From the NCBI GenBank assembly GCA_029237695.1, contig JAQRGA010000044.1:602461-666460 (forward strand): a stretch of DNA of 64,000 nucleotides. Direction: 5' to 3'. The translations under genes were made by a program, and so were the position numbers. This stretch comes from Conchocele bisecta. Lineage: Eukaryota; Mollusca; Bivalvia; Lucinida; Thyasiridae. Below the pieces are notes generated by a model. That model ran no database searches, was not told where the DNA came from, and saw only the letters and a list, made by a program, of their open reading frames with translations. Shown here piece after piece: positions 28,843-39,586 of the stretch; within the stretch, counting starts at the first letter, position 1; every line of letters begins with the position of its first letter.

Positions 28843-29748
28843 TGTTGATGCGAATGCGCATGTCCATCCGGAAGGCGATACTACGATGACGATAGTACGA
28901 TACTACGATGACGATAGTACGATACTACGATAAACAGTGTTCTGTTAAGGTCATCGTAATATCGCTATCGGGTCGATACTACGAGGTCACGACAGTAAGA
29001 TGACGATAGTACGATACTACGATGACGAAGGTACGATACTACGATGACGATAGTACGATATAATATCGTGGTATCGTCATCGTACTATCGTGGTATCGCG
29101 TTATCGTCATTGTATGTATCGTACTATCGCCATCGTGGCATCGTAGTATCGTCATCGTAGTATCGTACTATCGTAATATCGTCATCGTAGTATCATACTA
29201 TTGTCATCGTAGTATCGTACTATCGTCATCGTAGTATCGTACTATCTTCATCGTAGTATCGTACTATCGTAGTATCGACCCTAGAGCGATATTACGATGG
29301 CCTTAACGTAACACCGTAAGTTTCCAATTTAAATGAAACGTATACAGTATTACCAGGGGCGGATCCAGCATTTGGGGAACGGGCGGGGGGGGGGGGGGTT
29401 TGTCCTATTTTCGAGCTTGCTTTTGAAATATAGATGTCTAGTGTTTTCACGGCATTTAAATTCAGACTCCAAACTGGTGGTAAACTGTGATCTAAGAAAC
29501 TCCGTGGCTGAACGGGGGGAGGGGTGCAACACCGGACCCCCCCCCCCCCCCCCACCCCCCCCCCCGGGACCCCCCCCCCCCCCCCCCCCCGTTCAGCCAC
29601 GGAGTAGTCATCGTAGTATCGTACAGTAATCATCGTAGTATCGCCTTCCGGATGGACATGCACATTCACTTCAAAACAATGGATGATGAGGTAATTCGCC
29701 GGTATTTTGCATGTGGCTATACCAATGAAGAAATCCAGTTGCCGTTAA
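28773..29748. repeat. Giant palindrome with satellite core
   Basis: Outer arms 28773-28880 and 29640-29748 are inverse copies. Between them, 28881-29290 is an array of TACGATACTACGATGACGATAG on the left that turns into its inverse (ATCGTCATCGTAGTATCGTA) at about 29060. A separate insert with long C and G runs (29355-29605) splits the right side. Confidence 0.8.
29355..29605. mobile_element. Insert with G- and C-runs inside the palindrome
   Basis: Begins GGGGCGGATCCAGCATTT and includes a G-run at about 29384-29398 and three C-runs at 29538-29590. CTCCGTGGCTGAAC (about 29501) is repeated in inverse as GTTCAGCCACGGAG (29591-29604). It looks like a degraded transposon end plus expanded homopolymers. 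Confidence 0.5.
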
Positions 29749-29771
29749 CATTTGAGGTGAAACGAGAATAG
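29679..29771 (+). pseudogene. Orphan first exon of the integrase-like gene, right copy
   Basis: The ATG at 29679 opens a frame sharing RRYFACGYTNEEIQL with the left copy (28744-28842) but pointing the opposite way. After GTTAAC it diverges and stops at TAG (29769-29771). It is the second half of the duplicated, outward-facing exon pair. Confidence 0.45.
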
Positions 29772-30184
29772 TTGCCGAACAATATTTAGAGAGGCTGATA
29801 TTACATTATCAAACGAGATTTAGACGACTCGAAAAACAAAACTTAGGAAAAATCACTCTAGAAAGCATGTAATTCGAAATTGAATATACAATAGTTGACA
29901 CGGTACACTGACAAATACTGACAGTTAGCCAAGATTATAATGCAGTCTCCCATCCAAGTATTTATTTTCCATTTCCTGTCGAACATGTAGTCATTAAATC
30001 TGGTAATATGTAACTGATTGGGGTTTAATCTTGTGATGTGTGAAATAAGTCGAGCGCAATACTGGCCATCTATTGGCTTAGAAAGTGGGCCGAATTATAA
30101 TATCCTATTATTATAGTATATGCAGATGACTTGGACAAGCGATTGAACTTTCCTCCATAGGCAGATAAATACCAGTAAAGAGGA

Positions 30185-30419
30185 TCTTTGAGGGAGTAAT
30201 CATTTATTTTTCGCGAAATGCATAATTATTTCATATAGAATTAACGACTTGATGATTAAAAGTATGCATAATTATTATACTGAATTTATTACATTATCAC
30301 AGCCAAAATTGGCTGTGATAATATAATAAATTCAGTATAATAGAAATTAATAAATTTATCATCAAAGTGTACTTATCAAGATAAGTATAATGTGCAATTT
30401 TGGTGAAATAGGCTACTGG
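30185..30419. mobile_element. Palindromic MITE, copy 2
   Basis: Same family as 15905-16094 and 45696-45996, with the ATTATCACAGCC/GGCTGTGATAAT core. The right end reads TTTTGGTGAAATAGGCTACTGG. The left end begins at GAGGGAGTAATCATTTATTT and is shorter than in copy 3. Confidence 0.8.
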
Positions 30420-31130
30420 TTAAATAAACCGAAAAATACCTTTGTAGGATGCCCTGCAGTATACCCTTGAGTCAAAGTACCTGTATGACCAGAATACGTT
30501 CCTATACTCGCGTGATAACTACCGATTCAAGTATTCGATTAATTTCAAAAGCATGAAGCAGCTCAACCTCGAGTCTTGCAGAGCAAGGAAGGTCACTCGC
30601 AGACCTACCTTCATCGCCGGTAGTGCCGTTAAGAGCCGGAAACCGTAAGTGCGTTAGTTTTAACCCTTTGTCGGCAGAATATACGTCTACTGTTTCACGA
30701 AAGCTGCCCAAATTTTACGGCTATATAAACAATTCAAAAACAATTTTTTTCCCGATATATTAAATTAAAGGAAAATTTAAGACTGGGCCTTCTTTTTATT
30801 TCGTGAAATTTGGTCAAATATTGTTTTTAGAATTTCAGAAATACTGGACCGATTTTCAAAATTAAGCTTTTGTTTTCTTGGATCATTTTCAAGCTATTTA
30901 GCCAGGTTTCGGAGTCAATTTCCAACTTTTTTGTTTTCTGACTCGTCTCACAGCTTCTCCACCTCCTTTCCCCCATGTTAAATTCTCATAGACAAATCAA
31001 TTATTCGTAATGAAATCAATATTTGATCAAATTTCACGAAATAAAAAGAAGAGTCATTCTTAAATTTTAAATTGGATAAAATTTAATATTATGGACAAAA
31101 ATACTTGTTTTTGCATTGTTTATATGACCG
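30420..31130. other. AT-rich host DNA
   Basis: The stretch 30735-31085 contains the TTCTTTTTATTTCGTGAAATTT sequence and its inverse (31030-31055), a loose hairpin enclosing roughly 250 bp. A 69-codon minus-strand frame at 30502-30711 has no recognisable motif. Confidence 0.45.
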
Positions 31131-31317
31131 TACAAAGTGCAGATCATGATGAGACGACTCGTCACGAGCCGGCTCAGCTGGATCTACACTGTTTGCAAAC
31201 ACTGCAAAAGAAGTCTGGTCTTCGTCTTTCATTGGTATATAACCCATGCATACACTTATCAATTTTAAACTGTTTTATGTTCTCTTTTTCGTATTTCTCG
31301 ACCAAAGTGTATGTCGT

Positions 31318-31392
31318 GATCACTCATTTGATTGGTCTATTTCTATAATGTGTATGTCGTGATCACTCATTTGATTGGTCTCTTTCTATAGA
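31318..31392 (+). repeat. Tandem duplication of 42 bp
   Basis: TATGTCGTGATCACTCATTT followed by GATTGGTCTATTTCTATA occurs twice in a row with one or two changes. Confidence 0.8.
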
Positions 31393-31454
31393 TTATATGG
31401 ACTAGATCTATATAAATGTAAATGCTTTTGATTTCACGACGACACTGGCTCAAT

Positions 31455-31625
31455 GACCTTGCATGTCGGGACTGACTATTTTAAGTCCACATCCGATAGG
31501 ACTTATACGCTAGCACAAAGTTGTCTTGCCCAAGGACACGCCGAATCGGCCATTCGGAGCGGGTCGATGTGAGAATCGAACCAGGGGTCTGCTGATCCGC
31601 AGACAGACGCTATGACCGTTTTGAC
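31455..31625 (-). mobile_element. tRNA-derived SINE, minus strand
   Basis: Read on the minus strand, it has a tRNA-like head with B-box GGTTCGATTCTCACATCGAC and then CGTGTCCTTGGGCAAGACAA, the kind of conserved core that follows the tRNA head in several metazoan SINE superfamilies. Compare 61176-61459, which has the related GTCCTTGAGTAAGACACTTT. Confidence 0.6.
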
Positions 31626-31789
31626 CTTCACAACATCAGTGTTCATTCTAGGATGCGCCATGCCGCTATATTTTCATGAATGGCTCAAAATAAATTACGC
31701 CAGTGCGCCCCGGCAGTGCACATAAATTCACGCAATTGCGCAAGGTGTTTACTAAACCGTGGAGAGGCTGCCATATACACCTGACCGGG

Positions 31790-31998
31790 AAATCAGACAA
31801 ACCATGTCGGAACATCAGTCAGTACATCAATCAATCAACCAACCAATCAATCAATCATGACATGCCTCCCGTCTGTATATGACCTTGGTGTTGAGTGGAC
31901 ATTAAACCCATATCAATCAATTAATCAATAAATGAACTAACCAACCAGCCAATAAATCAATCAATGAATCTACCAACTAATCAATCAATCAATTACCA
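31790..31998. repeat. (TCAA)n-type microsatellite tracts
   Basis: Broken runs of AATCAATC/AACCAACC and similar, directly ahead of the PARP exon's splice acceptor. Confidence 0.8.
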
Positions 31999-32019
31999 AC
32001 CGATGGCTCGATCTTTCAG

Positions 32020-32247
32020 GCCATCCAAGGAGAGCCTGACCAGCATATCAACGTCCCCTGCGCCATTACCCCCGGGCTGGGCCCGGTGGGATCTAGCCCA
32101 CCCCTTCGAGCTGGTTGAACTTGATCCGGGTCACCGAGACTACATCGATGTGGAAAACAGCTTCTACCTGACCTTGTTGAGGCACAATGAGGTCATAGAC
32201 TGTATATATCGAGTGCAAAGTCCCATACTTTGGAACAAGCTCAAAAG
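32020..32247 (+). CDS. Internal exon of a PARP-type ADP-ribosyltransferase gene
   Basis: A 228-nt exon between an acceptor (GATCTTTCAG ending at 32019) and a donor (AAAAG|GTAAGTAAG, intron from 32248). It encodes a Pro/Ser linker and then PPGWARWDLAHPFELVELDPG and a helical region ending CIYRVQSPILWNKLKR. The last part matches the start of the PARP catalytic region, where a conserved R.QN..LW stretch precedes the first NAD-binding strand. Both introns are phase 2, and two bases at the donor join one base at 39587 to keep the frame into the HGT motif. Upstream exons are not visible in the window. Confidence 0.75.
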
Positions 32248-32364
32248 GTAAGTAAGTACCGGCAGACAGAGCTTTTGTTGGTGCATCTATGTATTCCGTC
32301 GGTGTGCTTTTGCTTTTAACGATTCACCGAACATTTGATGCACCACAATGCTTTCCAGATGATG

Positions 32365-32670
32365 AGATTCGGGCCCGTACGCAGGAATTAATTTAGAGGG
32401 GTGTGTTATCGACAGCGCGAAGGGCTATAAACATATTTTTTTTCTGCAGATTAACCCTTCAACTGGAATGGATTTTGATACGTTAATTTTGCAACCAATC
32501 CAATCATCATAAAATGATTTTCAGACCAATCCATTTATAAACATGGGGTGTTTCTGTTCTCAAAATTATGAAAATTACTTGCAAAAAGTGCAGATCCTGA
32601 TGAGACGGCTCATCACGAGCCGGCTCATCTGGATCTACACTTTTTACCAATACCACTATACAGGCCTGTG
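32365..32670 (+). repeat. R1 repeat, copy 2
   Basis: Same start (GGGCCCGTACGCAGGAATT), hairpin (GAGACGGCTCAT/ACGAGCCGGCTCAT) and end (CCAATACCACTATACAGG) as 16155-16482. Confidence 0.75.
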
Positions 32671-32889
32671 TTGTGTTTTATACATTATATCGCGTATATG
32701 GACCATCGAAAATGTATTTTTTGAAGGAGGTACAGCGTTTTCTGACATGAATAGTATCGTGACCCAAGTATCGTGATACACACTGTATCGTGAGGTATGC
32801 GTATAGTTACACACCTACTATTTATGCAATCAGTATCGTCAGCGTCTGATGGGTTCTCAAAATATTAGCTTGTAGTAGACAATTTTATT

Positions 32890-34560
32890 GTCGCGCCCGC
32901 TTGCGGACAGTGCGATGTAGTCGGCACATTGGTGTACGTCCGTATGTGCGGCCAGGTTACGGTCTTTTTTAGCTCACCTGAGCGAAGCTCATGTGAGCTA
33001 TTGCTACCGCAATGTGTCCGTCGTCCGTCGTCGTCCGTCGTCCGTCGTCGCCCGTCGTCATCCGTCGTCCGTGAACATTTTCAAACGTCTTCTCCTCGGT
33101 AACCATTGGGTCTATAGACACCAAACTTCATGGTCATGGTCCTTAGGTAGGGGATTACAAAATTGTTAAAATGACGTCATTACGTAATCCAAGATGGCCG
33201 CCGTCTAAAAATAGCACAAATTCTTCAAAAATCTTCTTCTCAAGAACCGCCAACCGGATTTCGACAAAACTTGGTAGGAATGATCGATGTACATTGCTCT
33301 TTCAATGTTGTTAAAATAGTGACCCCGGAGTCAAAAATGGGCGTGGCCCGTGGGGTCAAATTGGGGTCAAATTTTATTTTTGACTGAATATGGTCATGTC
33401 ATATATCAAATTGAAGGTATCAATGAGGCGATCACTCTGGTGCACTTTTTGTCGAAATCGGATTGTTATGTCATCCAAGATGGCCGCCAAAAGGTCAAAA
33501 GGTCGTTCTTTTATTAGAGATTTCAAAATTCTTCTTCACATGAACCGCTTGGCCCATGGTAGCCAAACTTAAAAGTTATGGTCCATGGGGGAAGCCTTTT
33601 CAGATTTGTTAAAATGGAGGTCATCGCTAATCCAAGATGGCCACCGTCTAAAAATAGCATAAATTCTTAAAAAATCTTCTTCTCATGAACCCCTAGACGG
33701 ATTTCAAATCATCGCTAATCCAATATGGCCGCCGTCTGAACATCTAACCGGATTTTGACGCAACTTGGTAGGAATGATCGATGTACAATGCTCTTTCAAA
33801 GTTGTTAAAATGGTGACCCCGGGGTCAAAAATGGGCGTGGCCCGTGGGGTCAAATTGGAATTTTATTTTTGACCGAATATGGTCATGTCTATATCAAATC
33901 GAAGGTATCAAAGAGGCGATCGCTGTGGTACAATTTCTGTCGCGCCCGCTTGCGGAAAGCGCGATATAGTCGGCACTTTGGCGTACGTACGTACGTGTGT
34001 CCGGTTAATGTTTTCTGTTATACTATATCTCTTTGTTTAGTGTCCATGCCTCGCCACAAGGCGCGACATGCAGGCCGCGGCCATCTAGTTGTTTAAATTG
34101 GATGGTCATTTCTTCCAAGATGGCCGCCGAAAGGTCAAAAGGTCGTTCTTTTAATAAATATTTCAAACGTCTTGTTCTCGTGAACCACTTGGCTGATATT
34201 GGCCAAACTTCACGGTAATGGTTATTGGGTCAAGCCTTTTCATTTTTGTGTAAAAGGTGGTCATCGCGAAATCAAAGATGGCCGCTGTTGAAAAGTAGGT
34301 CAAATTCTTAAAATTGTTCTTCTCGCGAACTGACGGGCCGATGTTTACGAAACTTGGTATGAATGATCAATCGTTCACGCTGGTTCAGATTCCTTCAAAT
34401 GGTGGACCCCGGGTCAAAAATGGGCATGGCAGGAGGGGTCAAGTTGGGGTCAAATTTCACATTTGACCGAATATGGTCATGTCATATATCAAATCGAAGG
34501 TATCGACGAGACGGTCACTCTGGAACCTTTTTTTGTCGAATTAAGTTTTTTGGTTAAAGT
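32890..34560 (+). repeat. Long dispersed repeat of the AGCTCACCTGAG class
   Basis: Begins near TAGCTCACCTGAGCGAAGCT, then a GTCCGTCGTCC microsatellite. Internally repeated ~350-bp modules follow, with CCAAGATGGCCGCC, GGTCAAATTGGGGTCAAATTT and GACCGAATATGGTCATGTC. Related stretches are at 37225-38065 and 47165-48115. Similar repeats are very common in mollusc genomes. Short frames within it are not genes. Confidence 0.65.
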
Positions 34561-34653
34561 TTTTTGTTATACTATATCTCTGCAACTGCTTCGCCCATTA
34601 CCTTCAAACTTCACATGGGTGTTTATCATTGTCTATATTTTCATTCTACCCCC

Positions 34654-34705
<52 letters not shown>

Positions 34706-35830
34706 TGGCCCCGTGCAGGCACCGGGGCGGGATGAACTGATCCTGAGAATAGTGCTGCAGTAGCCATTGTTGTAAAAGGCGACTAAACTGGCTTAACGAT
34801 TGGGTTCATACTTTCCGGAACCCACTATACCGGATTTGGCCCTCATGTACATTTTTGGCTTTCTTGTATGTGAGAGTTGAGTCGGGCTATGCCCCATATA
34901 TAAAAGTAAGATTAGCGCTAATCCTATTACTTTTAGGGGATGGGATAAATGATGCTGGTGTGGCGAGGGCCTGGCACCAGATCAGGTTGTTCTAATTTCA
35001 GGACTGAATATATATTTTGATTGTAAATATTGAGTTCTGAAGTTGGGATTTACCCCCCTTGGACAGGTGGATATGGGACTCGACCCCGTTGACCCGTCTG
35101 CGTGTAGACTCCCTGAGGCTTGTACCTCTATGTCAGAAAAGCGGACGTTAAACCCTATTCACTCACTCACTCACTCTACCCCACCCCCCCCCCCGCCCCC
35201 CCCCTCCCCCTATGGTGCGGCCCCTGTGCCCAATGGCAAGGTCTAATTACTTTGAAATGTTTGGTTAAAGTTTTTCGTTATACTATATCTCTGCAACTGC
35301 TTCGCCCATTACCTCGAAAATTCACATGGGTGTTTATCATCATCTTTATTTTCATTCTACCCCCTCCCGTGCGGCCCCTGTGTCCAATGTCAAGGTCTAA
35401 TTAATTTGAAATTTTTGGTTAAAGTTTTTTGGTTAAAGTTTTTTGTTATACTATATCTCTGCAACTGCTTCGCCCATTACCTCGAAACTTCACATGGGTG
35501 TTATCATCATCTATATTTTCATTTTTCATTCTACATCCCTACTGTGCGGCCCCTGTGCCCAATGTCAAGGTCTAATTACTTTGAAATTGTTTGTTAAAGT
35601 TTTTTGGTTAATGTTTTCCGTTACACTATATCTCTGCAACTGCTTCGCCCATTACCTTGAAACTTCACATGGGTGTTTATCATCATCTATATTTTCATTC
35701 TATGCCCCCCCCCCCCCCCTCCCGTGCGGCCCCTCGTGCCCAATATCAAGGTTTAATTACTTTGAAATATTTGGTTAAAGTTTTTTGGTTAAAGTTTTTA
35801 CACGACCGTTTTTATAAAACGGTACGTATT
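34560..35830 (+). repeat. Tandem ~150-240-bp repeats with C-runs and an inserted SINE-like unit
   Basis: CTATATCTCTGCAACTGCTT starts units at about 34570, 35285, 35452 and 35629 (and singly at 37168), each followed by CACATGGGTG and a C-rich stretch (up to about 55 C at 34650-34706). A SINE-like insert occupies about 34730-35180, ending GCGGACGTTAAACCC and a (CACT)n tail. Confidence 0.65.
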
Positions 35831-36960
35831 ATGTTTTACCGCACGCTGAAGAAAAAGCGCATAGTTCGTGTACACAACTCCTCCAAACTTGTTCGATCGA
35901 TCGATCTGAAACTATACACACGTCTTCTACACATATTGAAGACGTGCACCTTGGTGTTTTTATGCGGAAAGAATATTTTTTAACAAAAATATCACCTTTT
36001 TAACTTAGCCATTTTTTCTACATTTTTGTATACTGTTCTATATACGATACAGAGTTTGTGTACACAACTCCTCCGAAACCGTTCAGTCGATCGATCTAAA
36101 ACTATGCACACGTCTTGTACACATATTGAAAATGTGCACCTTGGTGTTTTTATGCCGAAAAAATATTTTTTAACAAAATTATCACCTTTTTAACTTAGCC
36201 ATTTTTTCTACATTTTTCTATACAATTCTATATACGGTACAGAGTTTGTGTACACAAATCCTCCGAAACCGTTCAGTCGATCGATCTGAAACTGTATACA
36301 CGTCTTCTACACATATTGAAGATGTGCACCTTGGTGTTTTTATGCCGAAAAAATATTTTTTAACAAAAATATCACCTGTTTAACTTAGCCATTTTTTCTA
36401 CATTTTTCTATACAATTATATGTACGGTACAGAGTTTGTGTGCACAACTCCTCCGAAACCTTTCAGTCGATCGTTCTGAAACTATACACACGTCTTCTAC
36501 ACATATTGGAGATGTGCACCTTGCTGTTTTTATGCCGAAACAATATTTTATAACAAAATTATCACCTTTTTAACTTAGCCATTTTGTCTACATTTTTCTA
36601 TTCAATTCTATATACGGTACAGAGTTTGTGTACACAACTCCTCTGAAATAGTTCAGTCGATCGTTCTGAAACTATACACACGTCTTTTACACATATTGAA
36701 GATGTGCACCTTGCTGTTTTTATGCCGAAAAAATATTTTTTAACAAAAGTATCACCTTTTTAACTGAGCCATTTTTTCTACATTTGTCTATACAATTCTA
36801 TATAGGGTACAGAGTTTGTGTACACAACTCCTCTGAAATAGTTCAGTCGATCGTTCTGAAACTATGCACACGTCTTCTACACATATTGAAGATGTGCACC
36901 TTGCTGTTTTTATGCCGAAAACATATCTTTTAACAAAAATATCACCTTTTTAACTTACCC
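35830..36960 (+). repeat. ~189-bp satellite, about six units
   Basis: GTACAGAGTTTGTGTACACA recurs about every 189 bp (near 36048, 36238, 36428, 36617 and 36806), with TTCAGTCGATCGATCTGAAA and GCACCTTGGTGTTTTTATGC inside each unit. The same satellite occurs at 41650-42290, and both arrays are followed by the same ~180-bp sequence (36965-37150 and 42290-42480), so the two loci share a larger duplication. Confidence 0.85.
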
Positions 36961-37224
36961 AATCATTTCTACTTTACACTCTACTTTTCTATCTCTGCCT
37001 AAATTAGTATACATGTTTAGCACAATGAGATGAAGAAATAATGCTATAGACCTTCAAATTCTCATTAATGTTTCTTGCCTTGGTGACAGCTTCACATTTC
37101 TGCATTTCGCTGTATAGCCCATATTCGACGGGCGTATTTTGTGACTTGCGGCACCCTTGTTCCTTATACTATATCTCTGCAACTGCTTCGCCCATTACTT
37201 TGAAACTTCACATGGGTGTTTATC

Positions 37225-38065
37225 ATCATTGTCACGCCCGCTTGCGGAAAGCATGATATAGTCGCCACTTTGGCGTACGTCCGTCTGTCCCTACGTCTGT
37301 GTGTCCAGTCAAAGTTTTTTGGTTTAAGTTTTGTGGTTAAGGTTTTTCCGTCTACTATATCACTTTTTTGAGTGTCCATGCCTCGCCGCAAGGCGCGACA
37401 TGCAGGCCGTGGCCATCTAGTGTTACAATGATGGTCATCGCAAAATCCAAGATGGCCGCCTTTGAAAAGTAGGTTAAATTCTCAAAAGATCTTCTCACGA
37501 ACTGCCAGGCCGATTTCGACGAAGCTTAATATGAATTATTGATAGTTAACGATGTTTCAGATTCATTCAAATGGTGGCCCCCGGGTCAAATATTGGCGGG
37601 GCAGGAGGGGTCAAGTAGGGGTCAAATTTCACATTTGACCGAATATAGTCAGGTCATATATCAATTCGAAGGTATGGACGAAACGATCACGTAGGAGCAT
37701 TTTTTGTCGATATCAGATGATTACATCATCCAAGATGGCCGCTGAAAGGTCAAAAGGTTGTTCTTTTATTAGAGATTTCAAACGTCTTCTTCATACAAAC
37801 CGCTTGCCATTGGTAGCAAACTTCGCAGTTATGGTTAATTGGTAAAGCCTTTTCAGTTTTGTTAAAATGGCGGTCGTCGTTAATCCAAGATGGCCGTCAT
37901 CTGAAAATAGCATAAATTCTTTAAAAAAATCTTATCACGAACCACCAGACCGATTTCGACGAAACTTGACAAGAATGATATATGTAAAATGCTTTCACAA
38001 ATCTGCTAAAATGGTGACCTCTGGGTCAAAAATGGGCATATGCAATGATTTTGAAATCAGGTGGC
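37225..38065 (+). repeat. AGCTCACC-class repeat, second copy (partial)
   Basis: Contains CCGCTTGCGGAAAGC, CCAAGATGGCCGCC and GGTCAAGTAGGGGTCAAATT modules as in 32890-34560. The following 38066-38525 shows nothing recognisable. Confidence 0.6.
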
Positions 38066-38529
38066 GCAGAACACTTTAGACACAAATCTTATCTGGAGAT
38101 CTGATATCAACCTCCGCGAAACTGCCAAAATAAGGTATTTGAACAGATGGTCAGACTGTTGGTGTCATATGGGTGTTTGGGTGGATTTTGGGTAGATTTG
38201 GGTAATTTACATATTTTTCTGCAACTACTAATGTTCAATCATTAGACATGACAGAAATCGTCAACTATCTACGCATTCGCCATTCTGAACGTTCGGGCCC
38301 CTTTCTTACTATCAAAATACCCAAAGGAAAGAAAGCTTTTTCGATAGTTGGTCAATAAAATTTCAAACACGTGCGTTGCTTTCAGACCGATTCTATCATC
38401 AATTTTGAACCACAAACTCCAAATTCGGGTTCTATCGATTCCTCTTTTCTCGCGATTTTCTGCTCACACCCCTGGAATATACAGTGATTCCTCCATATAT
38501 AGTTCCATTCCTGTGTGTTAACTATTTCA

Positions 38530-38735
38530 CCCCTAAGTAACTGAAATGGATTTTGATATGTTACTTTTGTAACCAAAATGATTTTCAGACTTGTCAATTT
38601 ATGAAAAGGGTGTGTTTTTGCTTTCAAAACTATGAAAATTACTTGCATGCAGCAAAAAGTGCAGCTCCTGGTGAGATGGCTCATTACTAGACAGCTCATC
38701 AGGATCTACACTATTTGCCAATACCACTATACAGG
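38530..38735 (+). repeat. R1 repeat, copy 3
   Basis: Contains CACCCCTAAGTAACTG.AATGG, the GTGCAGCTCCTGGTGAGATGG hairpin region and CCAATACCACTATACAGG, as in 16155-16482. Confidence 0.7.
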
Positions 38736-38877
38736 GTCATATTTCACTAAACTTCATACAATAAAAATGTTTGTATTAAGATTTCTATAAATTAACTTCA
38801 CACATTAACGTGAATCGCCCGGGATGGGCTGTGGCCTAGGGGTTAGAACACCGGAGAGGTCGGTTCATAGAGAAGAC

Positions 38878-39225
38878 CAGGCTAGTGTCTTTTGATATTA
38901 AGTTCATCAGGCAAGGCTAGGAAACGCGTAGGAATTCCAAGGCTTGCCGAGGAATTCCTACCGTTTCCGAGCCGAGCCAGATAAACTTGATATCAAAATA
39001 CACTAGCCTGGTATTCTATTTATCAGGTAACGTTTTATGCAATGACATTAGATGACGTCGTATTCTATGGACAGAACGCGGACTTGTTTACGTTGCGTCA
39101 TTGCACTGACGTCATTCGGTAACGTCACGTGACGTCATCCGACCAATGGAACGTCAGTTTTCACTTCGTTGTAACCCGGATGTTGATATCAGGTCAATGC
39201 CTGATATAACAATATGTTATCAGTC
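38878..39225. mobile_element. R2 repeat, copy 2, with CRE/CCAAT-like block
   Basis: Nearly identical to 26318-26680: TGACGTCA at 39107-39114 and 39130-39137, CACGTG at 39126-39131, CCAAT at 39143-39147. It ends about 360 bp before the terminal PARP exon, inside the intron. Confidence 0.75.
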
Positions 39226-39586
39226 AGTACGTATTCGGTCAATGCAGGGCAGGTTACCTGATAAAAAAACCATGCCTAGGGCATCAACAAATACTTTCAT
39301 AGTATTTCCATCCCAAGTGTCATTACATCTGAACAAATCCAGCCTTGTTAAACCCCACCAACCAATCAGTCAGGGCTCCAGATAAGATTTGTATCTAAAG
39401 AGTATTACACGCCCTGATTTCAAATTCAATGCATATTTTACTTTTGCAAATTGTTTATCATACATTTTTCCGACCAGAAAAGTAAACACTGTTGATTTTC
39501 AACTTTATTAGAGCATTTTACTCCTCAATCGATCCATCCATCAATCAATTAATCAATCCAACATCTATGGTTGATCTGTGTTTCAG

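Larger units (their letters stand above)
32248..39586 (+). other. Repeat-filled 7.3-kb intron of the PARP-type gene
   Basis: Donor GTAAGTAAG at 32248, acceptor TGATCTGTGTTTCAG ending at 39586. Both belong to the same phase. The intron contains two R1 copies, one R2 copy, a 189-bp satellite, C-runs and two long AGCTCACC-type repeats. Confidence 0.7.

Noticed and set aside
28861..29290. Origin of replication or regulatory array
   Set aside because: The ATCG-rich repeats are simple microsatellite-like sequence arranged as a palindrome; nothing specific supports an origin.
32890..34560. Coding exons in the AGCTCACC-type repeat (for example frames with SSKMAAERSKGRSF)
   Set aside because: The same peptide fragments recur in every copy of this dispersed repeat with stops between them; they are the translated CCAAGATGGCCGCC module and not a gene.
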